Positions 44,881 to 54,439 are shown, counted from the stretch's first letter. The stretch: 64,000 nucleotides of DNA from Sphingosinicella ginsenosidimutans (GCF_007995055.1 NZ_VOQQ01000001.1:930001-994000); one strand, 5' to 3'. Numbers and translations: made by a program. Notes: generated by a model from the sequence alone, not told the origin.

Positions 44881-44949
44881 CCAGTCCTGCTCCGTCTTTG
44901 CCTTTTCTTATGCCCCCACTATGAAGGCGCGAACCCGGAGGGGGAAGCC

Positions 44950-45864
44950 TTGATTGACGCACTGACGACATCGGCGGCGGCGGCGAACGCGGTTTCCGCG
45001 ATCCGATATACCGACCTGCATTTGAGCCCGATCGTGTTCCAGATCGGTGCCTTCTCGCTGCGCTGGTACAGCCTCGCCTATCTCGCCGGGATCGTCGCCG
45101 GCTGGTGGTATCTGATGAAGCTGCTCGGGCAGCCGGGCGCGCCGATGGCGAAGCGCCATGCCGACGACATGGTCTTCTATGCGACGCTCGGCATCATCCT
45201 CGGCGGGCGGCTCGGCTATGTCCTGTTCTACAAGCCGCTCGACTATCTCCAGCATCCGGTGGAGATCGTGCGCCTGTGGGACGGCGGAATGTCGTTCCAC
45301 GGCGGCGTCATCGGCGTCAGCCTCGGCATCATGTGGATGGCGCGAAAGCACCGGCTCGATTGGCTGCGGATCCACGATTATGTGGCGTGCTGCGTGCCGT
45401 TCGGGCTGTTCTTCGGCCGGCTCGCCAATTTCGTGAACAGCGAATTGTGGGGCAGCATCACGACCGTGCCCTGGGCGGTGCGCTTCTGCGAATCCTTCGA
45501 TGCGGCGGGCGTCTGCACCGCGCTCGGCCCGCCGCGCCATCCAAGCCAGCTCTACGAGGCGGCGCTGGAGGGCATCGTGCTGTTCGCGATCCTCGCCTTC
45601 GCCTTCTGGAAGACTCGGGCGCGCTACAAGCCGGGGCTCCTCGTCGGCCTCTTCATCCTGGGCTATGGGCTGATCCGCTTTGGGCTCGAATTCATCCGCG
45701 AGCCGGACGCGCATCTCGTCCATTTCGCGCAGGAGACCGGGCTGCACATGGGACAGTGGCTGTCGCTGCCGATGATTCTCGGCGGGCTCTATCTCGTCTT
45801 CACCGCGAACAAGCGCACGGAGCGCGTCCGGCCGGTCCCCGCCGATGAGCCGGCCGCCACCTGA
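44950..45864 (+). CDS. lgt: Prolipoprotein diacylglyceryl transferase Lgt
   Basis: Transfers diacylglycerol from phosphatidylglycerol to the lipobox Cys of prolipoproteins in the inner membrane. 304 residues with seven hydrophobic segments; signatures HGGVIGV and [14 protein letters not shown] are intact, as is [14 protein letters not shown]. The start is a TTG at 44950 with GGAGGGGGAAG upstream. A short out-of-frame [10 protein letters not shown] peptide overlaps this start. It opens an operon with midA, a GNAT gene and pgeF. Confidence 0.95.
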   Translation: MIDALTTSAAAANAVSAIRYTDLHLSPIVFQIGAFSLRWYSLAYLAGIVAGWWYLMKLLGQPGAPMAKRHADDMVFYATLGIILGGRLGYVLFYKPLDYLQHPVEIVRLWDGGMSFHGGVIGVSLGIMWMARKHRLDWLRIHDYVACCVPFGLFFGRLANFVNSELWGSITTVPWAVRFCESFDAAGVCTALGPPRHPSQLYEAALEGIVLFAILAFAFWKTRARYKPGLLVGLFILGYGLIRFGLEFIREPDAHLVHFAQETGLHMGQWLSLPMILGGLYLVFTANKRTERVRPVPADEPAAT

Positions 45865-46825
45865 AGACGATCTGCGCCGGCGGATCGAGGCAGAGGGCGC
45901 GGTGAGCGTCGCCGATTATATGGCGGCGGCGAACGCCTATTATTACGCCACCCGCGATCCGCTTGGCGCGGCCGGCGACTTCACGACCGCGCCCGAGATC
46001 AGCCAGATGTTCGGCGAGCTGATCGGCATCTGGTGCGCCGATCTGTGGCGGCGCGCGGGCCGGCCCGACGGCATCGCCTATGTCGAGCTCGGGCCCGGGC
46101 GCGGCACGCTCGCCGCCGATGCGCTGCGCGCCATGCGCGGCGCCGGGCTGGTGCCGCAGGTCCATTTCGTCGAGACCAGCCCGGTGCTCCGCGCGGCCCA
46201 GGCCGAACGGGTGCCGGACGCGCGCTGGCACGACGATCCGGCCGCGCTGCCCGAAGGCCCGCTGCTGATCGTCGCCAACGAATTTTTCGATGCGCTTCCG
46301 GTCGCGCAGTTCGATGCGGCGGGGCGCGAGCTCATGGTGACGATCGAGGGCGGTCGCTTCGTCCGCGAGGGCAGTGTCGCGACCGAAGCGTCGCCGGCCG
46401 GGATCGCGCTCGCCCGCTTGCTCGCGTGCCGGATCGTCACCCAGGGCGGCGCGCTGCTCGCGATCGACTATGGCCCGGCGCGGCCCGGCGCGGGCGACAC
46501 GCTCCAGGCGGTCAAGGGCCATGCTTTCGCCGATCCCTGGGAGGCGCCGGGGAGCCGCGACCTCACCGCCCATGTCCAGTTCCCGGCGCTCGCCGCAGCG
46601 ATTCGCGGCGAGGGCGCAAGCGTCCACGGACCGCGCCCCCAGGGCGACTGGCTGGAGGCGATGGGGATCGCGCTTCGCGCCGCCGCGCTGGCCCGGTCCG
46701 CGCCGGAGCGGACCGAGGAGATCGAGGGCGCGCGGCTGCGCCTCACCGCGCCGGCGCAGATGGGGCGATTGTTCAAGACCATGGCGGCGACCGCGCCGGG
46801 CTGGCCCGATCCGGCGGGGTTCTGA
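45845..46825 (+). CDS. SAM-dependent methyltransferase, MidA/NDUFAF7 family
   Basis: A 326-residue methyltransferase. The mitochondrial homologue NDUFAF7 methylates an Arg of a complex I subunit, so a role in respiratory complex I assembly is likely. Seen: [32 protein letters not shown], the SAM-binding [16 protein letters not shown] and [16 protein letters not shown]. It overlaps lgt by 20 bases and is followed after one base by the GNAT gene. Confidence 0.93.
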   Translation: MSRPPPEDDLRRRIEAEGAVSVADYMAAANAYYYATRDPLGAAGDFTTAPEISQMFGELIGIWCADLWRRAGRPDGIAYVELGPGRGTLAADALRAMRGAGLVPQVHFVETSPVLRAAQAERVPDARWHDDPAALPEGPLLIVANEFFDALPVAQFDAAGRELMVTIEGGRFVREGSVATEASPAGIALARLLACRIVTQGGALLAIDYGPARPGAGDTLQAVKGHAFADPWEAPGSRDLTAHVQFPALAAAIRGEGASVHGPRPQGDWLEAMGIALRAAALARSAPERTEEIEGARLRLTAPAQMGRLFKTMAATAPGWPDPAGF

Positions 46826-46826
46826 G

Positions 46827-47339
46827 ATGAGCGAGATCACCTATCGCGACGCGACCGCCGCCGACGTCGAGGCGATCGACGCGCTGTTCCGGCGCGTCTT
46901 CACCGAGATTTTCGGCCATCTCTACGATCCGGCAGACCTCGCCGCCTTCTATGCCGGTTTCACCCGCGAGGCATGGCTGGCCGAGCTCGCCCAGCCGGAC
47001 CTCCGCATCCGCCTTGCCGAAGCGGATGGCGCGGTCGCCGGTTTCGCCAAGGTCAGCGACCCGACCCTGCCGGTGACGCCCGCGGGCCCGGCGATGGAGC
47101 TGCGCCAGCTCTATCTCGATCCGGACCAGCGCGGCGCGGGCGTGGCGGACGCGCTCATGGCCTGGGCGCTTGGCGAGGCGGAGGCGCGCGGCGCTGGCGA
47201 AATCTTCCTCTCCGTCTACATCGACAATCACCGCGCCCGCCGGTTCTACGAACGATATGGATTCGAGACGGTCGGGCGTTACGACTTCATGGTCGGCACC
47301 CATGCCGACGAGGATTTGCTGATGCGGCGGACATTGTGA
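46827..47339 (+). CDS. GNAT family N-acetyltransferase
   Basis: A 170-residue acetyltransferase. The GNAT core is complete: YRDATAADVEAIDALFRRV at the start, the acetyl-CoA site LYLDPDQRGAGVADALMAWA and IFLSVYIDNHRARRFYERYG. The ATG follows the MidA stop by one base. It may acetylate a small molecule or a protein N-terminus; no more can be said. Confidence 0.9.
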   Translation: MSEITYRDATAADVEAIDALFRRVFTEIFGHLYDPADLAAFYAGFTREAWLAELAQPDLRIRLAEADGAVAGFAKVSDPTLPVTPAGPAMELRQLYLDPDQRGAGVADALMAWALGEAEARGAGEIFLSVYIDNHRARRFYERYGFETVGRYDFMVGTHADEDLLMRRTL

Positions 47340-48097
47340 GCGTCGAGACCATCCGATCGCGCCTGATCGGCGTGCCGCACGGCTTTCTCGGCCGGCGCGG
47401 CGGCGTCTCGCAAGGGGTGTGCGCGGGCCTGAACGTCGGCCTCGGGTCCGGCGACGAGCGCGCCGCCATCGCCGAAAACCGCCGCCGCGCCGTGGCCGCC
47501 GTGGCGCCGGGCGCCGCGCTGGTGACCGTCCATCAGGTCCATTCCGCGATCGCGGTCCATGCGGCCGCCCCCTGGCCGGACGATGCGCGGCCCCATGCCG
47601 ACGCCATGGTGACGGATCGGCCAGGCCTCGCCCTCGGCATCCTGACCGCCGATTGCGCGCCGGCCCTGCTCGCCGATGCCGAAGCGGGGGTCATCGGCGC
47701 CGCCCATGCGGGCTGGAAGGGCGCGCTTGGCGGCGTGATCGAGGCGACGATCGTCGCGATGGAAAAGATCGGCGCGGCGCGCGAACGGATCGCGGCGGCG
47801 ATCGGCCCGGCCATCGCGCGGCGAAGCTATGAGGTGGACGAGGCCTTTGCCCGCCGCTTCGCCGAGGCCGACCCGGACAATGAGCGATTCTTCGCGCCCG
47901 GACGCGCGGGCCGTCACCAGTTCGACCTCGAAGCCTATGTCGCCGCCCGGCTCGCCGCCGCCGGCGTGACCCGGGTGGAGGCGATGGGGCTCGACACCTA
48001 TGCCGATCCCGACCGCTTCTTCTCCTATCGCCGCGCCACCCATTCGGGCGAAGCCGATTACGGCCGCCAAATTTCGCTGATCGCGCTTCCGGGCTAG
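47336..48097 (+). CDS. pgeF: Peptidoglycan editing factor PgeF (YfiH/laccase-domain family)
   Basis: A 253-residue protein of the YfiH family. Members act as purine nucleoside phosphorylase/adenosine deaminase-type enzymes and have a role in removing faulty peptidoglycan precursors. Seen: GFLGRRGGVSQGVCAGLNVG, VTVHQVHSA, ILTADCAPAL, GAAHAGWKGAL and FSYRRATHSGEADYGRQISL, with the His/Cys zinc ligands. The GTG start at 47336 overlaps the GNAT stop (GTGA). Last gene of the lgt operon. Confidence 0.92.
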   Translation: MSVETIRSRLIGVPHGFLGRRGGVSQGVCAGLNVGLGSGDERAAIAENRRRAVAAVAPGAALVTVHQVHSAIAVHAAAPWPDDARPHADAMVTDRPGLALGILTADCAPALLADAEAGVIGAAHAGWKGALGGVIEATIVAMEKIGAARERIAAAIGPAIARRSYEVDEAFARRFAEADPDNERFFAPGRAGRHQFDLEAYVAARLAAAGVTRVEAMGLDTYADPDRFFSYRRATHSGEADYGRQISLIALPG

Positions 48098-48175
48098 ATC
48101 GTCGCCGTCGATTTCGGTTAAAGGCGCGTCCGGGCAACGGACCTCACCCCTGGGCCGCTCCGCCGGAGCCGGCCT

Positions 48176-48200
48176 TGAGCCTGTCCCGAAGCGACAGGCT
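48176..48200. repeat. REP-like palindrome GAGCCTGTC ... GACAGGCTC
   Basis: Nine-base arms GAGCCTGTC (48176-48184) and GACAGGCTC (48192-48200) around CCGAAGC, between pgeF and the next gene. GAGCCTGTC-centred palindromes recur in intergenic DNA of sphingomonads, as far as I know. It can also act as a terminator for the lgt operon. Confidence 0.6.
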
Positions 48201-48244
48201 CGGTCTCCACGCATCGTTCGCGATTCGCCGAAGGGAGACGAGAC

Positions 48245-49549
48245 ATGGCAGACGAAAACGAACTGACCGGCGCGACCGCGCGCCGCCGACCCAAGCCCGA
48301 CGTGCTGGAGATCGGCGGGCGCAAATTGAAGCCGTCCACGCTGATGATGGGCCACGGCTTCGATCCGGCGCTTTCCGAAGGCGCGCTGAAGCCGCCCATC
48401 TTCCTCACCTCGACCTTCGTCTTCGAGAACGCGGCCGCCGGCAAGCGCTTCTTCGAAGGCGTGACCGGCAAGCGGCCGGGCGGGGCGGAGGGCCTCATCT
48501 ATTCGCGCTTCAACGGCCCCAACCAGGAGATATTGGAGGACCGGCTCGGCCTGTGGGAGGATGCCGAGGACGCGCTCAGCTTCTCCAGCGGCATGTCGGC
48601 GATCGCGACGCTGCTGCTCGCCTTCCTCCAGCCGGGCGACGTCGTCGTCCAGTCCGGTCCGCTCTATGCGGCGACGGAGACGCTGATCGGCCGCATCCTC
48701 GGCCGGTTCGGAATCCAATGGGTGGATTTCCCGGCCGGCGCGACCGAGGACGAGATCGCGGCAACGGTCGAGCGCGCGAAGGGGATGGGCCGGGTCGGCC
48801 TGGTCTACCTCGAAAGCCCGGCCAACCCGACCAACGCACTGGTCGATGTCGAGGCGGTGCGGCGCGTGTGCGACGCGGCCTTCGATGCCGATGTCCGGCC
48901 GCCGATCGCGATCGACAACACCTTCCTCGGACCTCTGTGGCAGCAGCCGCTGCGCCACGGGGCGGACCTGTCGCTCTACAGCCTGACCAAATATGCCGGC
49001 GGGCACAGCGACCTCGTCGCCGGCGGCATCACCGGATCGAGGGAGCTGATCAACCAGATCCGGATGATCCGCAACACGATCGGCACGATCACCGATCCCA
49101 ACACCGCCTGGATGCTGCTGCGAAGCCTTGAGACGCTGGAGCTGAGGATGAGCCGGGCCGGCGAGAATGCCGCCAAGGTGTGCGCCTTCCTGCGCGATCA
49201 TCCCAAGGTCGAGAGCGTCGGCTATCTCGGCTTCCTGACCGAGGGCCGCCAGGCCGACATCTACCGCCGCCACTGCACCGGCGCCGGATCGACCTTCTCG
49301 CTCTATCTGAAGGGCGGCGAGAAGGAGAGCTTCGCCTTTCTCGATGCGCTCAAGATCGCCCATCTCGCGGTCAGCCTCGGCGGCACCGAGACGCTGGCCA
49401 GCCACCCGGCGGCGATGACCCACCTGTCGGTGCCGGAGGATCGCAAGGCGGCGCTCGGCATCACCGACAATCTGGTGCGCGTGTCGATCGGGGTCGAGGA
49501 TCCCGACGACCTGATCGCCGATTTCGATCAGGCGCTGAAGGCGGTGTAA
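48245..49549 (+). CDS. Cystathionine gamma-synthase family PLP enzyme
   Basis: A 434-residue Cys/Met-metabolism PLP enzyme. The internal aldimine Lys is in YSLTKYAGGHSD; also seen are RFNGPNQEILEDRLGLWEDA, ALSFSSGMSAIATLL, YLESPANPTNALVDV and GGTETLASHPAAMTHLSVPE. It carries a 40-residue N-terminal extension before the usual start. Whether it makes cystathionine, O-acyl-homoserine sulfhydrylation products or acts as a gamma-lyase cannot be decided here. Monocistronic. Confidence 0.9.
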   Translation: MADENELTGATARRRPKPDVLEIGGRKLKPSTLMMGHGFDPALSEGALKPPIFLTSTFVFENAAAGKRFFEGVTGKRPGGAEGLIYSRFNGPNQEILEDRLGLWEDAEDALSFSSGMSAIATLLLAFLQPGDVVVQSGPLYAATETLIGRILGRFGIQWVDFPAGATEDEIAATVERAKGMGRVGLVYLESPANPTNALVDVEAVRRVCDAAFDADVRPPIAIDNTFLGPLWQQPLRHGADLSLYSLTKYAGGHSDLVAGGITGSRELINQIRMIRNTIGTITDPNTAWMLLRSLETLELRMSRAGENAAKVCAFLRDHPKVESVGYLGFLTEGRQADIYRRHCTGAGSTFSLYLKGGEKESFAFLDALKIAHLAVSLGGTETLASHPAAMTHLSVPEDRKAALGITDNLVRVSIGVEDPDDLIADFDQALKAV

Positions 49550-49558
49550 CGCCGCTTC

Positions 49559-49581
49559 GGCATTCGCCGGCGGCGAATGCC
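49559..49581. terminator. Hairpin after the cystathionine gamma-synthase-type gene
   Basis: GGCATTCGCC (49559-49568) and GGCGAATGCC (49572-49581) form ten perfect pairs around a GGC loop, 10 bases past the stop. No T-run follows. A second GC-rich stem lies about 50 bases on. Confidence 0.5.
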
Positions 49582-49641
49582 CGCTCCATCGTTCTTTGTA
49601 CGCACGCCCTCCCCATCCCGGCTCCGCCGGGGCGGGGAGGC

Positions 49642-50343
49642 CTATGGGCGTTGCCGGATCGCCTTTCGCCGGTCCCGCCATTCGAGCACTTCCCATCCTT
49701 CCGCTTCGGCGAGGCGGATGAGGCGGGCGTCGGCGTTGGTGGCGAAGGCCTCGTTCGCCCAGCGATGAACCGGCGAATCGGAGATGTGATCCGAATAGAA
49801 GCGGATGTGGAGCGCGCCGCGATCGAGCCCCTCGCGCTGGAGCCAGGCCTCGATCATGTCGAGCTTGCCAAGGCCGTAGCAATTGGCGCCGTCGATCGTC
49901 GCGGTGATCCGGCCGTGCCGATCGGAGAGGGTGTCGGTCGCGATCACGTCGTCGAACCCGAGCCGCCGCGCGATCGCCGCCGCGTAGAGCCGGTAGGAGG
50001 CGGTGGCGAGGACGAGCCGGCGCCCGGCCGCCTTGTCCGCCGCGATCTGCATCCGCGCGCCGGGCAGGATATTGGTCCGAAGCTGGCGATCGGCGAACCG
50101 CTCCACCACCCGTGCGAGCGCATCCGGGGACGGCCGGCCGAGCAGCAGCTCGAAATTCATCTCCTTGAGGCGCCCGCGATCGATCAGGCGAAGGCCGTAG
50201 GCGAGCGTCGTCAGCGCCACGAGCGGGGCCAGCAGCAGCCGCCACGGCGACAGCCGCAGCGCCGCATAGCGCAGGAACGGCGGATAGGTCGGCCGCCGCG
50301 TGACCGTCCGGTCCATGTCGTAGATCGCCAATCCTTCGGTCAT
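49642..50343 (-). CDS. HAD-IB family hydrolase
   Basis: A 233-residue phosphatase-type HAD protein. The nucleophile motif is IYDMDRTVTRRPTYPPFL; the second motif is LVLATASYRLYA, and FYSDHISDSPVHRWA is the Asp-Asp motif. A central hydrophobic stretch (WRLLLAPLVALTTLAYGLRL, about 33-52) forms the cap region or a membrane-near segment. Relatives act on phosphoserine or phospholipid head groups; here the substrate is unknown. The ATG at 50343 is preferred over the ORF's longer start. Divergent from the Mla operon. Confidence 0.88.
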   Translation of the reverse strand: MTEGLAIYDMDRTVTRRPTYPPFLRYAALRLSPWRLLLAPLVALTTLAYGLRLIDRGRLKEMNFELLLGRPSPDALARVVERFADRQLRTNILPGARMQIAADKAAGRRLVLATASYRLYAAAIARRLGFDDVIATDTLSDRHGRITATIDGANCYGLGKLDMIEAWLQREGLDRGALHIRFYSDHISDSPVHRWANEAFATNADARLIRLAEAEGWEVLEWRDRRKAIRQRP

Positions 50344-50429
50344 GGCACCCGCGCAAGCATGAAAGCGTTGCCCTTGTCCATGTTCCATGTGCTTGCCGGG
50401 GAGCGGGAATTGAAGCAGACACCCAAGCC

Positions 50430-51533
50430 ATGAGCGTCGACTTCAGCCAGACCGACGAGGACGGGCGCTGCGTGCTTCGCTTCGAAGGCGCGCTCACCAT
50501 GCTGAGGGCGCGGCGACTGAGCGACGAGCTGGCAGCCGTGCGGGCGGACGACATCGTCGTCGATCTCTCCGGCGTCGAGCGGATGGACACGGTCGGCGCC
50601 TGGCTGATCCACAAGCTTGAGCGTGACCGGGGCGCGACCGTCACCGGCGCGAGCGATGAGCAGCGCACGCTGATCGAGCATGTCGCGCAGGCCGACAAGC
50701 CGATCACGGTGCGCCGCCAGCCCGAGCCGCTGATCTACCAGTTCGTCGGGCAAGTCGGCGCGGCATCGGTCACCGCCGTGACCACGCTCGTCGGGCTGCT
50801 CGGCTTTTTCGGGTCGCTTTGCCTTTCGGTCGCGCAGATCTTCCGCCACCCGCGCCGCTTCCGCTTCAACGCGGTGGTGCAGCAGTTCGACATGGTCGGC
50901 ATCCACGCGCTCGGCATCATCGGGCTGATGAGCGTGCTGGTCGGCATCGTCATCGCCCAGCAGGGCGCGGTGCAGCTGCGCCAGTTCGGCGCGGAGATCT
51001 ACACCGTGAACCTGATCGGCCGCGCCGCGATGCGCGAGCTCGGCGTGCTGATGACCGCGATCATGGTGGCCGGCCGGTCCGGCTCCGCCTTTGCCGCCGA
51101 GCTCGGCTCGATGAAGCTCAACGAGGAGGTGGACGCGATGCGGATCATCGGCATCTCGCCGATGGAATCGCTGGTCTTCCCCCGCGTGCTCGCGACCCTG
51201 CTGATGATGCCGCTGCTCGGCTTCTACGCCGCGATCCTGGCCATCGTCGGCGGCGGCATCTTCACCTGGGCCTCGCTCGACATGCCGCCGATCACCTATG
51301 TCCAGCGAATCCGCGAGGTCATCCCGATGACCGACCTGTGGCAGACGCTCATCAAGGCGCCGACCTTCGGCTTCATCATCGCGATGGCGGGCTGTTTCCA
51401 AGGTCTTCTCGTCGAGGGCAATGCCGAGGAGGTGGGCCGCCGGACGACCACCGCCGTGGTCCAGGGCATCTTCCTCGTCATCGTGCTCGACGCCTTCTTC
51501 GCCGTCTTCTTCACCCAGATCGGATGGCCGTGA
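50430..51533 (+). CDS. MlaE-type ABC transporter permease with N-terminal STAS domain
   Basis: A 367-residue inner-membrane protein. Residues 5-100 form a STAS-like domain (FEGALTMLRARRLSDELAAV, then VVDLSGVERMDTVGAWLIHK), and 120-365 the MlaE permease with about five segments, including RAAMRELGVLMTAIMVAGRS and SGSAFAAELGSMKLNEEVDA. With the ATPase, MCE protein and lipoprotein downstream it forms a phospholipid (or other lipid) transport system across the periplasm. Its stop overlaps the next gene. Confidence 0.95.
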   Translation: MSVDFSQTDEDGRCVLRFEGALTMLRARRLSDELAAVRADDIVVDLSGVERMDTVGAWLIHKLERDRGATVTGASDEQRTLIEHVAQADKPITVRRQPEPLIYQFVGQVGAASVTAVTTLVGLLGFFGSLCLSVAQIFRHPRRFRFNAVVQQFDMVGIHALGIIGLMSVLVGIVIAQQGAVQLRQFGAEIYTVNLIGRAAMRELGVLMTAIMVAGRSGSAFAAELGSMKLNEEVDAMRIIGISPMESLVFPRVLATLLMMPLLGFYAAILAIVGGGIFTWASLDMPPITYVQRIREVIPMTDLWQTLIKAPTFGFIIAMAGCFQGLLVEGNAEEVGRRTTTAVVQGIFLVIVLDAFFAVFFTQIGWP

Positions 51534-52327
51534 GCGACGCCGCCGAACCGATCATCCGCGTGCGCGGGCTCAAGAACATGTTCGGCGACCAGATCGTCCA
51601 TGAGGATCTGGACCTCGACGTGCGCGCCGGCGAGATATTGGGCGTCGTCGGAGGATCGGGAACCGGCAAGTCGGTGCTGATGCGATCGATCATCGGCCTG
51701 CAGACGCCGGTCGAGGGCGACATCACCGTGTTCGGCGAGGAGATGATCGGCCGCGACGAGGAACATGCCAAGCATATCCGCCGCCGCTGGGGCGTGCTGT
51801 TCCAGGGCGCGGCGCTGTTCTCGACGCTGACCGTGGCCGAGAATATCCAGGTGCCGATCCGCGAATATTATCCCGGCCTTTCCGATACGCTGCTCGACGA
51901 GATCGCAGCCTACAAGATCGCGATGAGCGGCCTGTTCGCGGACGCAGGCAGCAAATATCCGGCCGAGCTTTCGGGCGGCATGAAGAAGCGTGCCGGCATC
52001 GCACGCGCGCTCGCCCTCGACCCCGAGCTGCTGTTCCTCGACGAACCGACGGCGGGGCTCGACCCGATCGGCGCCGCCGGTTTCGACCAGCTGATCGGCG
52101 AGCTTCGGGATTCGCTCGGCCTCACCGTCTTCCTCATCACCCACGATCTCGATACGCTCTATGCGATCTGCGATCGGGTCGCGGTGCTTGCGGACAGGAA
52201 GGTGATCGCGGTCGGAACGATTCCGGAATTGCTGGCATTGGACCATCCGTGGATACAGGAATATTTCAAGGGACCGCGCGGACGCGCCGCCGCGGCCATT
52301 AGCGAGCGCGAAAAGGCCGGGACCTGA
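51524..52327 (+). CDS. MlaF-type ABC transporter ATP-binding protein
   Basis: A 267-residue ATPase that powers the MlaE permease. Walker A is VGGSGTGKSVLMRSIIG, the Q-loop GVLFQGAALFSTLTVAEN, the signature ELSGGMKKRAGIARALALDP and Walker B LLFLDEPTAGLDPIG, with the switch His in FLITHDLDT. ATG at 51524 or GTG at 51530 (overlapping the permease stop as GTGA) are both possible starts. Stop overlaps the MCE gene. Confidence 0.95.
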   Translation: MAVSDAAEPIIRVRGLKNMFGDQIVHEDLDLDVRAGEILGVVGGSGTGKSVLMRSIIGLQTPVEGDITVFGEEMIGRDEEHAKHIRRRWGVLFQGAALFSTLTVAENIQVPIREYYPGLSDTLLDEIAAYKIAMSGLFADAGSKYPAELSGGMKKRAGIARALALDPELLFLDEPTAGLDPIGAAGFDQLIGELRDSLGLTVFLITHDLDTLYAICDRVAVLADRKVIAVGTIPELLALDHPWIQEYFKGPRGRAAAAISEREKAGT

Positions 52328-53343
52328 TGGAAACCAGATCCAACCAAATCCTCGTCGGCAGCATCGTGCTCGGCATGCTCGTCGCGCTCGTCGTGTTCAT
52401 CGTCTGGCTGAGCCAGTTCGGCGAGGGCGGCGAAAAGACCTACGACATCTTCTTCCAGCAATCGATCGACGGGCTGGAAAAGGGATCGGGCGTGACCTTC
52501 CGCGGCGTCCCGGTGGGCCAGATCAAGGCGATCCACCTTGAACCCAGAAGCCCGCAATTCATCCGCGTGCGCATTTCCGTCAACGATACGACGCCGGTGC
52601 TCCAGGGCACGACGGCGACGATCCGCAGCGTCGGCTTCACCGGTCCGACCCAGATCCAGCTTGACCCGCCGCCGCCCCCGCCGCCGGGCCGGACGGCGGC
52701 GCCGCAGGTCGAAATCCAGTGCCCGCGCGTCAATCCGGAGGCGGAGTGCCCCTATGGCTATCCTGTCATCCCGGTCCGGCCGGGCGCGCTCGGGCAACTG
52801 CTCAACAGCGCGCCGGAACTGCTCGAGCGGGTGAACACGCTGACGGAGCGGCTCACCGAGCTGCTGGGCGACCGCAACCAGCGGTCCTTCTCCTCGATCC
52901 TCGACAATCTCGACGAGGTCACCCGCAACCTCGCGCGCAACGGTCCCGAAATCACGCAAACCATCGCGCAGGCACGCGAGACGCTGCGCCAGGCCGGGGA
53001 TGCGGCCGAGCAGATTTCGCGGCTCGCTGGAACGACGAACAACCTGCTCGACGAAAACGGACGCCCGCTTATGGCCGAGCTGCAGCGCACCATCCATTCG
53101 GCCGACCAGAGCATGCAGAATCTGAATGCGGCGGTGAGCGATGCGCGGCCGGGCATCCAGACCTTCTCGAACCGGACGCTGCCGGAGGTCGGGCAATTGG
53201 TGCGCGACCTGCGCGCGACGAGCGAATCGCTGCGCTCGATCTCCCAGCGGCTCGACCAGGAAGGCGTGCGCGGAGTGCTCGGCGGCCAGCGGCTCCCCGA
53301 TTATCGACCCGGTCGTGGCGCGCCGCGGCGACAGGAAAGGTGA
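52327..53343 (+). CDS. MlaD-type MCE protein (substrate-binding, periplasmic)
   Basis: A 338-residue protein anchored by an N-terminal helix (ILVGSIVLGMLVALVVFIVW), with an MCE domain at about 38-120 (YDIFFQQSIDGLEKGSGVTF then RGVPVGQIKAIHLEP). A Pro-rich segment (PPPPPPPG) separates it from a long helical C-terminal part with coiled-coil character (NLLDENGRPLMAELQRTIHS). MCE proteins form hexameric tunnels for lipids. Length and order match the Mla system. Confidence 0.95.
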   Translation: METRSNQILVGSIVLGMLVALVVFIVWLSQFGEGGEKTYDIFFQQSIDGLEKGSGVTFRGVPVGQIKAIHLEPRSPQFIRVRISVNDTTPVLQGTTATIRSVGFTGPTQIQLDPPPPPPPGRTAAPQVEIQCPRVNPEAECPYGYPVIPVRPGALGQLLNSAPELLERVNTLTERLTELLGDRNQRSFSSILDNLDEVTRNLARNGPEITQTIAQARETLRQAGDAAEQISRLAGTTNNLLDENGRPLMAELQRTIHSADQSMQNLNAAVSDARPGIQTFSNRTLPEVGQLVRDLRATSESLRSISQRLDQEGVRGVLGGQRLPDYRPGRGAPRRQER

Positions 53344-53348
53344 AGGCA

Positions 53349-53939
53349 ATGGGCAAGAAGTTGACGCCGTTCGCGGCCGCGGCGCTGGCAAGCCTGGCTT
53401 TGGCGGGATGTTTCGGCGGCGGCCGCCCGCCGGCGGCGCTGATGACGCTCACCGCCGCACAGGCCCCGGCGGCGGCCGAACCGCGCACGGTGACGGAGGG
53501 CGAGGCGATCACCGTCGCCACCCCTGATGCGCCGCGCGCGATCACCGCGAGCCGGGTGCCGGTCTATGTCGATGCGACGACGATCCAGTATCTTCGCGGC
53601 GCGCAATGGGTCGAATCGCCGACCGATCTGTTCCGGAACCTCCTGTCTGAAACGATCGCCGCGCGCACGCATCGCGCAGTCGTCGATCCGGCGCTCTACA
53701 CGCAGGCGCGCAGTGCGGTGTTGAACGGCCGGCTGCTTCGATTCGGGCTCGATCCGGACGCGCATGAGGCGGTGGTGGAATATGAAGGTGCGCTGACCCG
53801 GCCGGACGCCGGCGTCGTCACCAACCGTTTCGCCGCCCGCGTGCCGGTGGCCGGAAACGACGCGACGACGGTCGGCGCCGCGCTCAACGAAGCAGCCAAT
53901 CAGGTTGCGGTGGCGGTGGCCGCCTGGATCGGCGGCTGA
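53349..53939 (+). CDS. ABC-type transport auxiliary lipoprotein
   Basis: A 196-residue lipoprotein (lipobox LAGC after KLTPFAAAALASLALAGC) of the PqiC/ABC-aux family, which bridges MCE systems to the outer membrane. Seen: TVATPDAPRAITASRVPVYV, IQYLRGAQWVESPTDLFRNL, LLSETIAARTHRAVVDPALY and VAVAVAAWIGG at the end. ATG at 53349 follows the MCE stop by five bases. Completes the four-gene lipid transport operon. Confidence 0.9.
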   Translation: MGKKLTPFAAAALASLALAGCFGGGRPPAALMTLTAAQAPAAAEPRTVTEGEAITVATPDAPRAITASRVPVYVDATTIQYLRGAQWVESPTDLFRNLLSETIAARTHRAVVDPALYTQARSAVLNGRLLRFGLDPDAHEAVVEYEGALTRPDAGVVTNRFAARVPVAGNDATTVGAALNEAANQVAVAVAAWIGG

Positions 53940-54040
53940 AGCCGGCGCGCCGGCTCCGGGCGCGGCGCGCGACAAGACAATTGTCGGAAAACCGACCGGG
54001 GAGGCGCAGGCGCTACCCCCGCCCCTCCCCGGACGCGGAT

Positions 54041-54301
54041 TTACATGCCGTTGGCGTCGGGCAGATTCTCGACCGCATCGGCGGCATTGGCACCGGCGTC
54101 GCGGACGGCGTCGGCGGTGTTGGAGAGATTGTCCGCCACCATGTCGTTGCTGCTGTTGCTCGCCATGTCGTCGAGCACGTCGGCCTGATTGTCCGCCGCC
54201 TGCTCGAGATTGTCGGCCGCATTCTCCTGCGGCGTGTTGTTGTGACAGGCCGCAAGCCCGATCAGGCCGGCGGCGATCGCCCCCAGGGTCACAATCCTCA
54301 T
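54041..54301 (-). CDS. Small lipoprotein, entericidin-like (86 residues)
   Basis: Signal with lipobox LAAC (VTLGAIAAGLIGLAACHN). The mature 65 residues are Ala/Asn/Asp-rich helical repeats (NAADNLEQAADNQADVLDDM, then NLSNTADAVRDAGANAADAV) without Cys. The layout resembles small stress lipoproteins of the entericidin/osmotic type, but the match is weak. Convergent with the auxiliary lipoprotein. Confidence 0.72.
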   Translation of the reverse strand: MRIVTLGAIAAGLIGLAACHNNTPQENAADNLEQAADNQADVLDDMASNSSNDMVADNLSNTADAVRDAGANAADAVENLPDANGM

Positions 54302-54439
54302 TTCATTCCCCTTTGCAATTGCATCGCGAAGAGGCGCCCGAGCCGATGCCCAGGCGCCTCGGAAGCTGCGTGACAGTCAGCCGTCCGGCGGTTCAATCGC
54401 TGAGCCGCCGCTTCGGTTCCCTGAAAGCGCGCCGCGACC

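Noticed and set aside
47279-50707. 1142-codon minus-strand frame
   Set aside because: Spans pgeF, the cystathionine gamma-synthase-type gene and a HAD gene in the wrong frame; no domain of its own.
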